DNA from: Drosophila persimilis | Lineage: Eukaryota; Arthropoda; Insecta; Diptera; Drosophilidae | Direction: 5' to 3' | Length of the DNA: 64,000 nucleotides | Assembly: GCF_003286085.1 (NCBI RefSeq) | Contig: NW_020825289.1 | Coordinates: 1,612,001-1,676,000 of the forward strand | Part shown: positions 1-11,504 of the stretch, piece by piece | Layout of the letters: each line of letters starts with the position of its first letter | How positions within the stretch are numbered: position 1 is the stretch's first letter | Notes under the pieces: generated by a model | The model's input: only the letters and a program-made list of their open reading frames with translations | Database searches by the model: none | Told to the model about the DNA's origin: nothing | Made by a program: the position numbers and the translations under genes

Positions 1-845
1 TGAGCTACCATACTCCGTGCCTCACCCTTTATCGCGATTTTCAAATAATTGAATTTTAGAGATGTACTCAGACTATCTCTGTTATGAATTAATTCACAAA
101 ATATTTGTGAAAAGCCTTCCCACTCTTTTTCTTCGCCCGAGAATGTGGGTACTTCCACTTTCGGAAGATCAGGCAAATCAATATCTTCTTTTTTTACCGT
201 TGCCCCTTTAGTATCCATGCTGTTTTCTTCAGCTATGGTTTGCATCCTAACTTCTAGGTTGCTCAACATGCTTTGAATATCAAATTCCAAATCTCCGATC
301 TGATTGTCGAAGCTGTCGTTTGTTTCATAGCTATGATAGTACTCCTCAATTTTTGAGCTCAGTCTTTTACTGAGGAACTCAATTTTTTCCTTTCTCATTC
401 TACACTCTCCCATTTTAGCCTGATCAAACCTCTGCATGGTTTGCTCTAAATATGTCCTCAGGTTTTCCACTATTGTGATGATTTCCTCAGATACTTTTTC
501 TATGCTATTGTCAATTTTGGGCTCTATGTCTTCCTTCAAAGTTCCAGTCTCCACTGATTGTAACTTTGTTATTTCTACCTTCCCTTTCGTTAGGGTTTCA
601 TTATTCTTTGACTCTACATACTTTTTATGTATGTCCTGTATATTTTTAATAATTTTTTCGTACTGCTGTCTTTTATAGTAGTCATGATCGACTACTCCAT
701 ATGCTAACAGTGCAGAACTATTGCCTGTAACTTTGTTCTTAAGGTCTCCTAACCTTTGGATTACATCGCTGGTCAAATGACCAGCTTCAATCTTCTTATC
801 GCGGCTTGAGCCTCTAATATCTTAATTGTTTGTTCCGATAACATC
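1..845 (-). pseudogene. BEL-A gag, partial copy in tandem unit 1
   Basis: This is the N-terminal part of a BEL/Pao Gag; the C-terminal part lies beyond the left edge. The long open frame enters at about 776 and matches the gag copies at 4337-5413 and 8953-10029. The probable original ATG is at 845-843, but a short deletion shortly after it shifts the frame into a TGA, so the Gag cannot be made from its own start. The protein is charged and partly coiled-coil, leading into the DUF1759-type Gag region (LPKVEVPTFSGEEKEW). Confidence 0.8.
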
Positions 846-869
846 TAACTTTAATTCTTTACTTAATTA

Positions 870-1180
870 GGCTTAAACAAAATTTAAATATCTGACTTAT
901 CTGATGAATTCTGCTTCTGCTCTTGCTGTTACTGCTGATGAAGTCGCTGCTGCTGATACCGATGTCGCTGCTGCTGGTGTTGCCTCTGCTTATGTCACTG
1001 CAGCTATTGTCACTGCTGCTGATGTCGATGCTGCTGAAGTCGCTGATGTTGCTTCTGCTGATGTCACCGCAGTTATTGTTGCTGGCACAGTGTGCACAAA
1101 CCAATTTATTTATTTATTTTTTTCACAGTCACAGTAACTTGCCACCCTTTTTTTCAATTTCTAGCCATTAAGAACTTTTG
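870..1180 (-). repeat. BEL-A CAG-rich 5' leader (unit 1)
   Basis: On the minus strand this stretch is an imperfect run of CAG/CGA/CAA triplets between the LTR and gag. It recurs at about 5507 and 10123 and, on the plus strand, at 14725-14885. Short open frames here (Ala/Ser/Leu-rich in different frames) are by-products of the triplet composition. A CAG-rich leader is known from the Drosophila BEL element roo. Nothing suggests it is translated. Confidence 0.7.
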
Positions 1181-1186
1181 ATGTTT

Positions 1187-2066
1187 CGGATTATTATTTT
1201 TTTCATTCGATGTTCCGGCCTCAAAAACGCCACCGTCGAGAAAAAATTGTATTTTTCAATTACAATAGATATACATCTTTCGTTATCTATTAAAATACAG
1301 CCTGTCCATCTCGTATTCTTCCAAAATATTAATTGAAACTTCCGTTTCATTAATTTTTATTTCTTGTATTCTCCGATTGTTCAAACATGAACATATTATC
1401 GTCAATACAATGCCACTTTCGGCCCCTTGCAGAATGTTTAAACATAAATAGATTATTGTACACATTCACTCATGTAACAACACCGAACTCTAAAGAAATC
1501 ACATAAAGTAGACAAGTTATGACTGCACTGGTGTAAACAGAGATCTGTAACCCATTAATACGACAACAAATCACAAGTGGAGAAAACACTTTACAAATGC
1601 GGTCCTAAAATAAAACTAATGTAAGCATGTACTCAAATAGACACCCTCAGTGAAGTGTATCCTCTGCGTAGGTCTAACGATAATTATAGACTACCAAATT
1701 GTACCTCCAACCTCATTGTCAAATCACATATAAGGCTCTGATTTCCCCCCTGTGGTAAGAGCACGGAGTTAAACCAGCTTCCTTGAGACTGAACAAGTGT
1801 CTAGTTCACTGACAGCTAAAGGTAGCAAAATAAAAAACTTTGATTTGCCTCCTATAGGAAGGAACAGAGTATAAAATAAATTAATGAAACGAGAGTTTCA
1901 ATTAATAATTTGAAAAAAATACGAGCTAAACAGGCTGTATTTTTAATAGATAACTGGGTATATCTATTGTGATCGGAGAATAAAAAAAAAAAAAAAAAAA
2001 ATTAATGGAACGGAAGTTAATAATTTTGAAAAATACGAGCTGGACAGGCTTTTTAATAGCTGTATT
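1187..2066. mobile_element. BEL-A LTR pieces joined head to head (unit 1)
   Basis: From 1187 to about 1378 the sequence is the LTR/leader side of BEL-A in minus orientation. At about 1379 it switches abruptly to plus orientation and reads the LTR region to about 2066, matching the 3' LTR region at 27415-28100. The switch leaves related LTR sequence as an inverted repeat. The A-tract at 1981-2000 is internal to the LTR. Exact LTR termini were not resolved. The same junction recurs near 6016 and 10632. Confidence 0.75.
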
Positions 2067-2252
2067 TCAATTTGCAGTGGCTACGCAGCGTCCGACGTCA
2101 CGCTCAGACTGATTTTATGTCTCTCTCGCACGCACTCTTTGTCGTGTCGTTTAATATTAGCGGCGTCTGCCGGAGGAGAGCCATACTGACTTAGTATCGG
2201 GTATAACCGTAGAGTTGCGGTGTCCGCAGCAACTCACAACGTTCCCCCTCGT
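2067..2252 (+). mobile_element. DINE-1 3' end fragment (unit 1)
   Basis: This holds only the last ~185 bp of the Helentron-type element: the block ending in the hairpin at 2212-2235 (GAGTTGC...GCAACTC arms) followed by the terminal CCCCCTCGT. Its 5' side is fused to the BEL-A LTR and its 3' side to BEL-A pol. The same LTR/DINE fusion occurs, inverted, at 28685, 34281, 39853, 41760 and 48685, so it is an old junction carried by duplication. Confidence 0.8.
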
Positions 2253-3141
2253 TATTTTTCTTATTTGGTTCATATTGGAAATCGAACCTAAGCTCGTCTT
2301 TAACCGGTTCCCATTGTAGTCCTAATGTTTTGACGGATTCATTCTCCTCAATGGTTAATCATTTATTTTCTTGGTCATCTCTAATGCCTTCTATAATTTC
2401 TGGGATATTTGTTATCCACTTTCTTAAGTTAAACCCAACCTTATTAAACTCCCGGGTAACTTCCTTTACATACTTTTTAGAATCCAGTATCGGGTCGGCA
2501 CATGTCATCAGGTCGTCCATATACAAATCATTCTTTATGATTTCCTTAATTGCTTGATTTATGCAATTATTTGTTATTGCAACAAGCACCCTGGTTGCTA
2601 AGTAGGGTGCTGAAGCTGTACCATACCTAACGGTTGTGAGTTTATACTCCTTTAACTTTTCTCTCCAAATTATATGCAAATATTGTTAATTTTCTTTATC
2701 AACATTAATTTGCCGGTACATTTTTTCTATGTCCGCAGATATTACAAATGGCCATTTACGCCATTTCACCATAATATCGAAGATATCTTTTTGGACCCTT
2801 GGTCCAACCCACATGATATCATTTAAACTTTTATTGTTTGTGGTTTTTGCTGAAGCATCGAAAACCACCCTCAGCTTTGTCGTTATACTGGAATCTCTTA
2901 TGACTCCTTGATGGGGTAAATAATGGGGCACACATCTTCTTCTACGTCATTCTTTTCACTTTCTAATTCCCAGAACCGCTCTAAGTCCCCAACTTCAATT
3001 GTTGTCGCCACAATAAATTTATCACCTTTTGATTTGGTGCAACCGGATATAATCCATCCGAATTCTGTATTTTGTCCAAGTAGTCCGTCTATTTTTACTA
3101 CTACGTCTTTTAAAATATGGGTATACAAATCTATCCCAATA
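2253..3141 (-). pseudogene. BEL-A pol fragment, protease/RT region (unit 1)
   Basis: Read on the minus strand, this encodes the segment between protease and RT, then RT core motifs: FVISADIEKMYRQINV and, near 2514-2525, the YMDD catalytic box. It is not functional. About 250 bp present in the plus copy (22560-22810) are deleted at 2931, an in-frame stop lies at about 2683, and the frame ends at 2359 where RT is fused to a DINE-1 tail. Neighbouring unit copies carry the same lesions, so they predate the tandem duplication. Confidence 0.85.
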
Positions 3142-4246
3142 ACGAGGGGGAACGTTGTGAGTTGCTGCGGACACCGCAACTCTAAGGTTATACCCGATAC
3201 TAAGTCAGTATGGCTCTCCTCCGGCAGACGCCGCTAATATTTAACGACACGACAAAAGTGCGTGCGAGAGAGACAGAAAATCAGTCTGAGCGTGACGTCG
3301 GGCGCTGCGTAGCCACTGCAAATTGATTTGTTCCTTTTGGCTAAAAAAATGGTCTGATCTGATCCAGATTCAGCAATCTAATAGATATGGTCATTATCTA
3401 TGATTCTGCGTTTTTAGTTTTCTCAAATCTGCAATATTGTGGATGCAACAGATTTTCGTCCTTTGTGGGGGCGGATGGGGGGGGGGCGAAATTCTGAGAT
3501 ATACGTTTTATAGTGACATCTTAAAGGAGTGTGTGCACCAAATTTGGTTACTCTAGCCTTAATAGTCTCTGAGATTTGTGGTTGCCTCAGATTTTCGTCC
3601 TTTGCGGGGGCGGAAGGGGGTGTGGCGAAATTTGGACAGGAAACGGTCAAGGTCCGATATCACAGGAGTGTGGATACCAAATTTGGTTGCTCTGGCTTTT
3701 ATAGGTTCTGAGATCCTTGAACTCATATTTTGCAATTGGCAAAACCGACCATGAAACCTGTGTGTTAGAGTGAGACAGAGCGAGAAAGAGTGAAATTGTT
3801 TTCGTGATTCTGGCTGTAATAATTATACGATCTGGTTCAGATTTTGCACTCTAGAAGATATAGTCATCTTCTACGATTCTGCGTTTTTAGTTTTCTCGTA
3901 TCGTCGAAATTGTGGATGCCACAGATTTTCGCCCTTTGTGGGGGCGGAAGTGGGCGGGGCAAAGTTTTGAAATATTTTTGGAGCAGTGACATATCACAGA
4001 AGTCTGGATCCAAAACATCGTTGCTCTAGCTCTTATAGTCTTTGAGCATTAGGCGCTGAAGGGGACGGACAGACGGACAGACGGACGGACGGACAGACAG
4101 ACAGGGCTCAATCGACTCGGCTATTGATGCTGATCAAGAATATATATACTTTATAGGGTCGGAAACGATTCCTTCTGGACGTTACACACATCCACTTTTA
4201 CCACAAATCTAATATACCCCAATACTCATTTTGAGTATCGGGTATA
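3142..4246 (-). mobile_element. DINE-1 (non-autonomous Helentron), full length, unit 1
   Basis: This 1105-bp element lies inside BEL-A pol. In its own orientation it starts TATACCCGATACTC with a near-palindromic partner (GAGTATTGGGGTATA), carries the GTATATATATTCTTGATCAG block, a GGAC/AGAC tetranucleotide tract (4059-4106), three diverged ~200-bp blocks each with an AAAATCTG...GGATGCC-like core, and ends with the hairpin and CCCCCTCGT. The uninterrupted target is the plus copy at about 22342. It encodes no protein; members are thought to be moved by Helentron Rep/helicase in trans. Confidence 0.85.
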
Positions 4247-4345
4247 ATTACATCTACCCTACTTGGTTTGTTAAAGTAAGGTCTGCCAACACATAATCTT
4301 GCCACTAAGTTTTGTCAATATTGAACAAGTTTAATGTTAAATGTT
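4247..4345 (-). pseudogene. BEL-A protease remnant with gag-pol deletion junction (unit 1/2)
   Basis: This matches the plus copy at about 22248-22342, then jumps into gag at the equivalent of 21570. The deletion removes roughly 680 bp: the Gag zinc knuckles and most of the protease. An ATGTTAA-like short repeat (4329-4370) marks the breakpoint, compatible with slippage or microhomology repair. The same junction occurs at 8863-8961. Confidence 0.7.
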
Positions 4346-5482
4346 GTTAAATGTTAATGTTAAATGTTGTAAGGTATCTTTGTTGAATTTTTTCAACACA
4401 ATGTGCGCGAAAATCCCATCAACTTCTTCTGTTAAATGTGACTTTAATTTAATTAAATGTATTGACTCATTTATAGAATCAGAAAACCATTTAATATGTT
4501 TCGCTGAATCGTGATCTAGCATTGGTAAGTCTAGTAAACGATTCAGCTGATCCGCAAAAAATTTTCGCTTATTTTCATACCGCTTGGTCAGCAATTCCCA
4601 AGTGGCATTATAATTCTCCAGCGGCCCAGTTAAAAGGTGAGCTACCATACTCCGTGCCTCACCCTTTATCGCGATTTTCAAATAATTGAATTTTAGAGAT
4701 GTACTCAGACTATCTCTGTTATGAATTAATTCACAAAATATTTGTGAAAAGCCTTCCCACTCTTTTTCTTCGCCCGAGAATGTGGGTACTTCCACTTTCG
4801 GAAGATCAGGCAAATCAATATCTTCTTTTTTTACCGTTGCCCCTTTAGTATCCATGCTGTTTTCTTCAGCTATGGTTTGCATCCTAACTTCTAGGTTGCT
4901 CAACATGCTTTGAATATCAAATTCCAAATCTCCGATCTGATTGTCGAAGCTGTCGTTTGTTTCATAGCTATGATAGTACTCCTCAATTTTTGAGCTCAGT
5001 CTTTTACTGAGGAACTCAATTTTTTCCTTTCTCATTCTACACTCTCCCATTTTAGCCTGATCAAACCTCTGCATGGTTTGCTCTAAATATGTCCTCAGGT
5101 TTTCCACTATTGTGATGATTTCCTCAGATACTTTTTCTATGCTATTGTCAATTTTGGGCTCTATGTCTTCCTTCAAAGTTCCAGTCTCCACTGATTGTAA
5201 CTTTGTTATTTCTACCTTCCCTTTCGTTAGGGTTTCATTATTCTTTGACTCTACATACTTTTTATGTATGTCCTGTATATTTTTAATAATTTTTTCGTAC
5301 TGCTGTCTTTTATAGTAGTCATGATCGACTACTCCATATGCTAACAGTGCAGAACTATTGCCTGTAACTTTGTTCTTAAGGTCTCCTAACCTTTGGATTA
5401 CATCGGTGGTCAAATGACCAGCTTCAATCTTCTTATCGCGGCTTGAGCCTCTAATATCTTAATTGTTTGTTCCGATAACATC
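4337..5482 (-). pseudogene. BEL-A gag (tandem unit 2)
   Basis: The main open frame, 5413 to 4337 (358 codons from an internal ATG), encodes the N-terminal and central Gag of a BEL/Pao element, which would assemble the particle. About residues 60-190 are charged with coiled-coil character; the DUF1759-type capsid region (from LPKVEVPTFSGEEKEW) follows. The likely original ATG is at 5482-5480, but a deletion after it breaks the frame before the long ORF. The C-terminus is lost: zinc knuckles and protease are replaced by a few out-of-frame codons at the deletion junction. The protein is identical to the 8953-10029 copy. Confidence 0.85.
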
Positions 5483-6683
5483 TAACTTTAATTCTTTACT
5501 TAATTAGGCTTAAACAAAATTTAAATATCTGACTTATCTGATGAATTCTGCTTCTGCTCTTGCTGTTACTGCTGATGAAGTCGCTGCTGCTGATACCGAT
5601 GTCGCTGCTGCTGGTGTTGCCTCTGCTTATGTCACTGCAGCTATTGTCACTGCTGCTGATGTCGATGCTGCTGAAGTCGCTGATGTTGCTTCTGCTGATG
5701 TCACCGCAGTTATTGTTGCTGGCACAGTGTGCACAAACCAATTTATTTATTTATTTTTTTCACAGTCACAGTAACTTGCCACCCTTTTTTTCAATTTCTA
5801 GCCATTAAGAACTTTTGATGTTTCGGATTATTATTTTTTTCATTCGATGTTCCGGCCTCAAAAACGCCACCGTCGAGAAAAAATTGTATTTTTCAATTAC
5901 AATAGATATACATCTTTCGTTATCTATTAAAATACAGCCTGTCCATCTCGTATTCTTCCAAAATATTAATTGAAACTTCCGTTTCATTAATTTTTATTTC
6001 TTGTATTCTCCGATTGTTCAAACATGAACATATTATCGTCAATACAATGCCACTTTCGGCCCCTTGCAGAATGTTTAAACATAAATAGATTATTGTACAC
6101 ATTCACTCATGTAACAACACCGAACTCTAAAGAAATCACATAAAGTAGACAAGTTATGACTGCACTGGTGTAAACAGAGATCTGTAACCCATTAATACGA
6201 CAACAAATCACAAGTGGGGAAAACACTTTACAAATGCGGTCCTAAAATAAAACTAATGTAAGCATGTACTCAAATAGACACCCTCAGTGAAGTGTATCCT
6301 CTGCGTAGGTCTAACGATAATTATAGACTACCAAATTGTACCTCCAACCTCATTGTCAAATCACATATAAGGCTCTGATTTCCCCCCTGTGGTAAGAGCA
6401 CGGAGTTAAACCAGCTTCCTTGAGACTGAACAAGTGTCTAGTTCACTGACAGCTAAAGGTAGCAAAATAAAAAACTTTGAACAGAGTATAAAATAAATTA
6501 ATGAAACGAGAGTTTCAATTAATAATTTGAAAAAAATATGAGCTAAACAGGCTGTATTTTTAATAGATAACTGGGTATATCTATTGTGATCGGAGAATAA
6601 AAAAAAAAAAAAAAAAATTAATGGAACGGAAGTTAATAATTTTGAAAAATACGAGCTGGACAGGCTTTTTAATAGCTGTATTT
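5483..6683. mobile_element. BEL-A leader and inverted LTR junction (unit 2)
   Basis: This repeats the unit-1 arrangement: CAG-rich leader (-) at about 5507-5780, LTR-proximal piece (-) to about 6015, then an orientation switch and LTR sequence (+) to 6683. It differs from unit 1 by a 21-bp deletion near 6480 and a shorter A-tract at 6600-6617. No functional ORF is seen. Confidence 0.75.
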
Positions 6684-6868
6684 CAATTTGCAGTGGCTAC
6701 GCAGCGTCCGACGTCACGCTCAGACTGATTTTATGTCTCTCTCGCACGCACTCTTTGTCGTGTCGTTTAATATTAGCGGCGTCTGCCGGAGGAGAGCCAT
6801 ACTGACTTAGTATCGGGTATAACCGTAGAGTTGCGGTGTCCGCAGCAACTCACAACGTTCCCCCTCGT
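6684..6868 (+). mobile_element. DINE-1 3' end fragment (unit 2)
   Basis: Counterpart of 2067-2252: the terminal block, hairpin and CCCCCTCGT end, fused to BEL-A LTR on the left and pol on the right. Confidence 0.8.
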
Positions 6869-7757
6869 TATTTTTCTTATTTGGTTCATATTGGAAATCG
6901 AACCTAAGCTCGTCTTTAACCGGTTCCCATTGTAGTCCTAATGTTTTGACGGATTCATTCTCCTCAATGGTTAATCATTTATTTTCTTGGTCATCTCTAA
7001 TGCCTTCTATAATTTCTGGGATATTTGTTATCCACTTTCTTAAGTTAAACCCAACCTTATTAAACTCCCGGGTAACTTCCTTTACATACTTTTTAGAATC
7101 CAGTATCGGGTCGGCACATGTCATCAGGTCGTCCATATACAAATCATTCTTTATGATTTCCTTAATTGCTTGATTTATGCAATTATTTGTTATTGCAACA
7201 AGCACCCTGGTTGCTAAGTAGGGTGCTGAAGCTGTACCATACCTAACGGTTGTGAGTTTATACTCCTTTAACTTTTCTCTCCAAATTATATGCAAATATT
7301 GTTAATTTTCTTTATCAACATTAATTTGCCGGTACATTTTTTCTATGTCCGCAGATATTACAAATGGCCATTTACGCCATTTCACCATAATATCGAAGAT
7401 ATCTTTTTGGACCCTTGGTCCAACCCACATGATATCATTTAAACTTTTATTGTTTGTGGTTTTTGCTGAAGCATCGAAAACCACCCTCAGCTTTGTCGTT
7501 ATACTGGAATCTCTTATGACTCCTTGATGGGGTAAATAATGGGGCACACATCTTCTTCTACGTCATTCTTTTCACTTTCTAATTCCCAGAACCGCTCTAA
7601 GTCCCCAACTTCAATTGTTGTCGCCACAATAAATTTATCACCTTTTGATTTGGTGCAACCGGATATAATCCATCCGAATTCTGTATTTTGTCCAAGTAGT
7701 CCGTCTATTTTTACTACTACGTCTTTTAAAATATGGGTATACAAATCTATCCCAATA
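6869..7757 (-). pseudogene. BEL-A pol fragment, protease/RT region (unit 2)
   Basis: This carries the same RT core and the same lesions as 2253-3141: a deletion between DVC and PIIYP, a stop inside the RT palm and loss of everything beyond the GIRDDQENK segment. Its translated pieces (6975-7295, 7302-7547, 7514-7795) are identical to those of unit 1, which shows how recent or homogenised the duplication is. Confidence 0.85.
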
Positions 7758-8862
7758 ACGAGGGGGAACGTTGTGAGTTGCTGCGGACACCGCAACTCTA
7801 AGGTTATACCCGATACTAAGTCAGTATGGCTCTCCTCCGGCAGACGCCGCTAATATTTAACGACACGACAAAAGTGCGTGCGAGAGAGACAGAAAATCAG
7901 TCTGAGCGTGACGTCGGGCGCTGCGTAGCCACTGCAAATTGATTTGTTCCTTTTGGCTAAAAAAATGGTCTGATCTGATCCAGATTCAGCAATCTAATAG
8001 ATATGGTCATTATCTATGATTCTGCGTTTTTAGTTTTCTCAAATCTGCAATATTGTGGATGCAACAGATTTTCGTCCTTTGTGGGGGCGGATGGGGGTGG
8101 GGCGAAATTCTGAGATATACGTTTTATAGTGACATCTTAAAGGAGTGTGTGCACCAAATTTGGTTACTCTAGCCTTAATATTCTCTGAGATTTGTGGTTG
8201 CCTCAGATTTTCGTCCTTTGCGGGGGCGGAAGGGGGTGTGGCGAAATTTGGACAGGAAACGGTCAAGGTCCGATATCACAGGAGTGTGGATACCAAATTT
8301 GGTTGCTCTGGCTTTTATAGGTTCTGAGATCCTTGAACTCATATTTTGCAATTGGCAAAACCGACCATGAAACCTGTGTGTTAGAGTGAGACAGAGCGAG
8401 AAAGAGTGAAATTGTTTTCGTGATTCTGGCTGTAATAATTATACGATCTGGTTCAGATTTTGCACTCTAGAAGATATAGTCATCTTCTACGATTCTGCGT
8501 TTTTAGTTTTCTCGTATCGTCGAAATTGTGGATGCCACAGATTTTCGCCCTTTGTGGGGGCGGAAGTGGGCGGGGCAAAGTTTTGAAATATTTTTGGAGC
8601 AGTGACATATCACAGAAGTCTGGATCCAAAACATCGTTGCTCTAGCTCTTATAGTCTTTGAGCATTAGGCGCTGAAGGGGACGGACAGACGGACAGACGG
8701 ACGGACGGACAGACAGACAGGGCTCAATCGACTCGGCTATTGATGCTGATCAAGAATATATATACTTTATAGGGTCGGAAACGATTCCTTCTGGACGTTA
8801 CACACATCCACTTTTACCACAAATCTAATATACCCCAATACTCATTTTGAGTATCGGGTATA
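7758..8862 (-). mobile_element. DINE-1 full length (unit 2)
   Basis: Same insertion and site in pol as 3142-4246, duplicated with the unit. It differs by a few bases, for example the G-run near 8095 is interrupted by a T and shorter than at 3476-3487. The tetranucleotide tract lies at about 8682-8722. Confidence 0.85.
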
Positions 8863-8961
8863 ATTACATCTACCCTACTTGGTTTGTTAAAGTAAGGTCT
8901 GCCAACACATAATCTTGCCACTAAGTTTTGTCAATATTGAACAAGTTTAATGTTAAATGTT
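8863..8961 (-). pseudogene. BEL-A protease remnant with gag-pol deletion junction (unit 2/3)
   Basis: Second copy of the junction described at 4247-4345, with the same ATGTTAA-rich breakpoint. Confidence 0.65.
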
Positions 8962-10098
8962 GTTAAATGTTAATGTTAAATGTTGTAAGGTATCTTTGTT
9001 GAATTTTTTCAACACAATGTGCGCGAAAATCCCATCAACTTCTTCTGTTAAATGTGACTTTAATTTAATTAAATGTATTGACTCATTTATAGAATCAGAA
9101 AACCATTTAATATGTTTCGCTGAATCGTGATCTAGCATTGGTAAGTCTAGTAAACGATTCAGCTGATCCGCAAAAAATTTTCGCTTATTTTCATACCGCT
9201 TGGTCAGCAATTCCCAAGTGGCATTATAATTCTCCAGCGGCCCAGTTAAAAGGTGAGCTACCATACTCCGTGCCTCACCCTTTATCGCGATTTTCAAATA
9301 ATTGAATTTTAGAGATGTACTCAGACTATCTCTGTTATGAATTAATTCACAAAATATTTGTGAAAAGCCTTCCCACTCTTTTTCTTCGCCCGAGAATGTG
9401 GGTACTTCCACTTTCGGAAGATCAGGCAAATCAATATCTTCTTTTTTTACCGTTGCCCCTTTAGTATCCATGCTGTTTTCTTCAGCTATGGTTTGCATCC
9501 TAACTTCTAGGTTGCTCAACATGCTTTGAATATCAAATTCCAAATCTCCGATCTGATTGTCGAAGCTGTCGTTTGTTTCATAGCTATGATAGTACTCCTC
9601 AATTTTTGAGCTCAGTCTTTTACTGAGGAACTCAATTTTTTCCTTTCTCATTCTACACTCTCCCATTTTAGCCTGATCAAACCTCTGCATGGTTTGCTCT
9701 AAATATGTCCTCAGGTTTTCCACTATTGTGATGATTTCCTCAGATACTTTTTCTATGCTATTGTCAATTTTGGGCTCTATGTCTTCCTTCAAAGTTCCAG
9801 TCTCCACTGATTGTAACTTTGTTATTTCTACCTTCCCTTTCGTTAGGGTTTCATTATTCTTTGACTCTACATACTTTTTATGTATGTCCTGTATATTTTT
9901 AATAATTTTTTCGTACTGCTGTCTTTTATAGTAGTCATGATCGACTACTCCATATGCTAACAGTGCAGAACTATTGCCTGTAACTTTGTTCTTAAGGTCT
10001 CCTAACCTTTGGATTACATCGGTGGTCAAATGACCAGCTTCAATCTTCTTATCGCGGCTTGAGCCTCTAATATCTTAATTGTTTGTTCCGATAACATC
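8953..10098 (-). pseudogene. BEL-A gag (tandem unit 3)
   Basis: The 358-codon open frame from 10029 to 8953 is identical at protein level to 4337-5413. It has the same broken 5' end (ATG at 10098-10096, then a frameshift), the same charged coiled-coil and DUF1759-type order, and the same truncated C-terminus. Preserved identity most likely reflects duplication, because no copy can make complete Gag. Confidence 0.85.
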
Positions 10099-11320
10099 TA
10101 ACTTTAATTCTTTACTTAATTAGGCTTAAACAAAATTTAAATATCTGACTTATCTGATGAATTCTGCTTCTGCTCTTGCTGTTACTGCTGATGAAGTCGC
10201 TGCTGCTGATACCGATGTCGCTGCTGCTGGTGTTGCCTCTGCTTATGTCACTGCAGCTATTGTCACTGCTGCTGATGTCGATGCTGCTGAAGTCGCTGAT
10301 GTTGCTTCTGCTGATGTCACCGCAGTTATTGTTGCTGGCACAGTGTGCACAAACCAATTTATTTATTTATTTTTTTCACAGTCACAGTAACTTGCCACCC
10401 TTTTTTTCAATTTCTAGCCATTAAGAACTTTTGATGTTTCGGATTATTATTTTTTTCATTCGATGTTCCGGCCTCAAAAACGCCACCGTCGAGAAAAAAT
10501 TGTATTTTTCAATTACAATAGATATACATCTTTCGTTATCTATTAAAATACAGCCTGTCCATCTCGTATTCTTCCAAAATATTAATTGAAACTTCCGTTT
10601 CATTAATTTTTATTTCTTGTATTCTCCGATTGTTCAAACATGAACATATTATCGTCAATACAATGCCACTTTCGGCCCCTTGCAGAATGTTTAAACATAA
10701 ATAGATTATTGTACACATTCACTCATGTAACAACACCGAACTCTAAAGAAATCACATAAAGTAGACAAGTTATGACTGCACTGGTGTAAACAGAGATCTG
10801 TAACCCATTAATACGACAACAAATCACAAGTGGGGAAAACACTTTACAAATGCGGTCCTAAAATAAAACTAATGTAAGCATGTACTCAAATAGACACCCT
10901 CAGTGAAGTGTATCCTCTGCGTAGGTCTAACGATAATTATAGACTACCAAATTGTACCTCCAACCTCATTGTCAAATCACATATAAGGCTCTGATTTCCC
11001 CCCTGTGGTAAGAGCACGGAGTTAAACCAGCTTCCTTGAGACTGAACAAGTGTCTAGTTCACTGACAGCTAAAGGTAGCAAAATAAAAAACTTTGATTTG
11101 CCTCCTATAGGAAGGAACAGAGTATAAAATAAATTAATGAAACGAGAGTTTCAATTAATAATTTGAAAAAAATACGAGCTAAACAGGCTGTATTTTTAAT
11201 AGATAACTGGGTATATCTATTGTGATCGGAGAATAAAAAAAAAAAAAAAAAAATTAATGGAACGGAAGTTAATAATTTTGAAAAATACGAGCTGGACAGG
11301 CTTTTTAATAGCTGTATTTC
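10099..11320. mobile_element. BEL-A leader and inverted LTR junction (unit 3)
   Basis: Same structure as the two earlier units: CAG-rich leader (-), LTR piece (-) to about 10631, then LTR (+) to about 11320. It keeps the 21 bp that unit 2 lost (about 11094-11114). The unit stops matching the others just past here, where a different DINE-1 subfamily begins. Confidence 0.75.
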
Positions 11321-11504
11321 AATTTGCAGTGGCTACGCAGCGTCCGACGTCATGCACAGACTGATTTTCTGTCTCTCTCGCACTCTTTGTCGTGTCGTTT
11401 AATATTAGCGGCGTCTGCCGGGGGAGAGCCATACTGACTTCGTATCAGGTATATATGTGGAGTTGCAGTCTCCGCAATAACTCACAATGGTCCCCCTTGT
11501 TTGA
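11321..11504 (+). mobile_element. DINE-1 subfamily B, 3' end fragment
   Basis: A diverged tail: the hairpin arm region reads GAGTTGCAGTCTCCGC and the end CCCCCTTGTT, with ACTTCGTATCAGGTATATAT where the common type has ACTTAGTATCGGGTATAAC. The same variant occurs inverted at 28495, 34096, 39666, 41573, 46805, 47651 and 48497. Confidence 0.75.

Larger units (their letters stand above)
1..11340. repeat. Tandem array of a 4.6-kb BEL-A/DINE-1 composite unit
   Basis: The sequence at position 1 recurs at 4638 and 9254, giving periods of 4637 and 4616 bp; the third unit stops matching near 11340. Unit order is gag (-), CAG-rich leader (-), LTR piece (-), LTR piece (+), DINE-1 3' end (+), pol RT/protease (-), complete DINE-1 (-), then gag again. 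Units differ only by small changes, for example a 21-bp loss near 6480 and poly-A length near 1981 and 6600, so the duplication is recent or homogenised. The left edge is cut by the window. Confidence 0.9.

Noticed and set aside
904..1171. Ala-rich, Leu-rich and Ser-rich open frames of 77-82 codons on both strands (also 5541-5808 and 10157-10424)
   Set aside because: They are different reading frames of one CAG/CTG-rich leader; composition explains the lack of stops.
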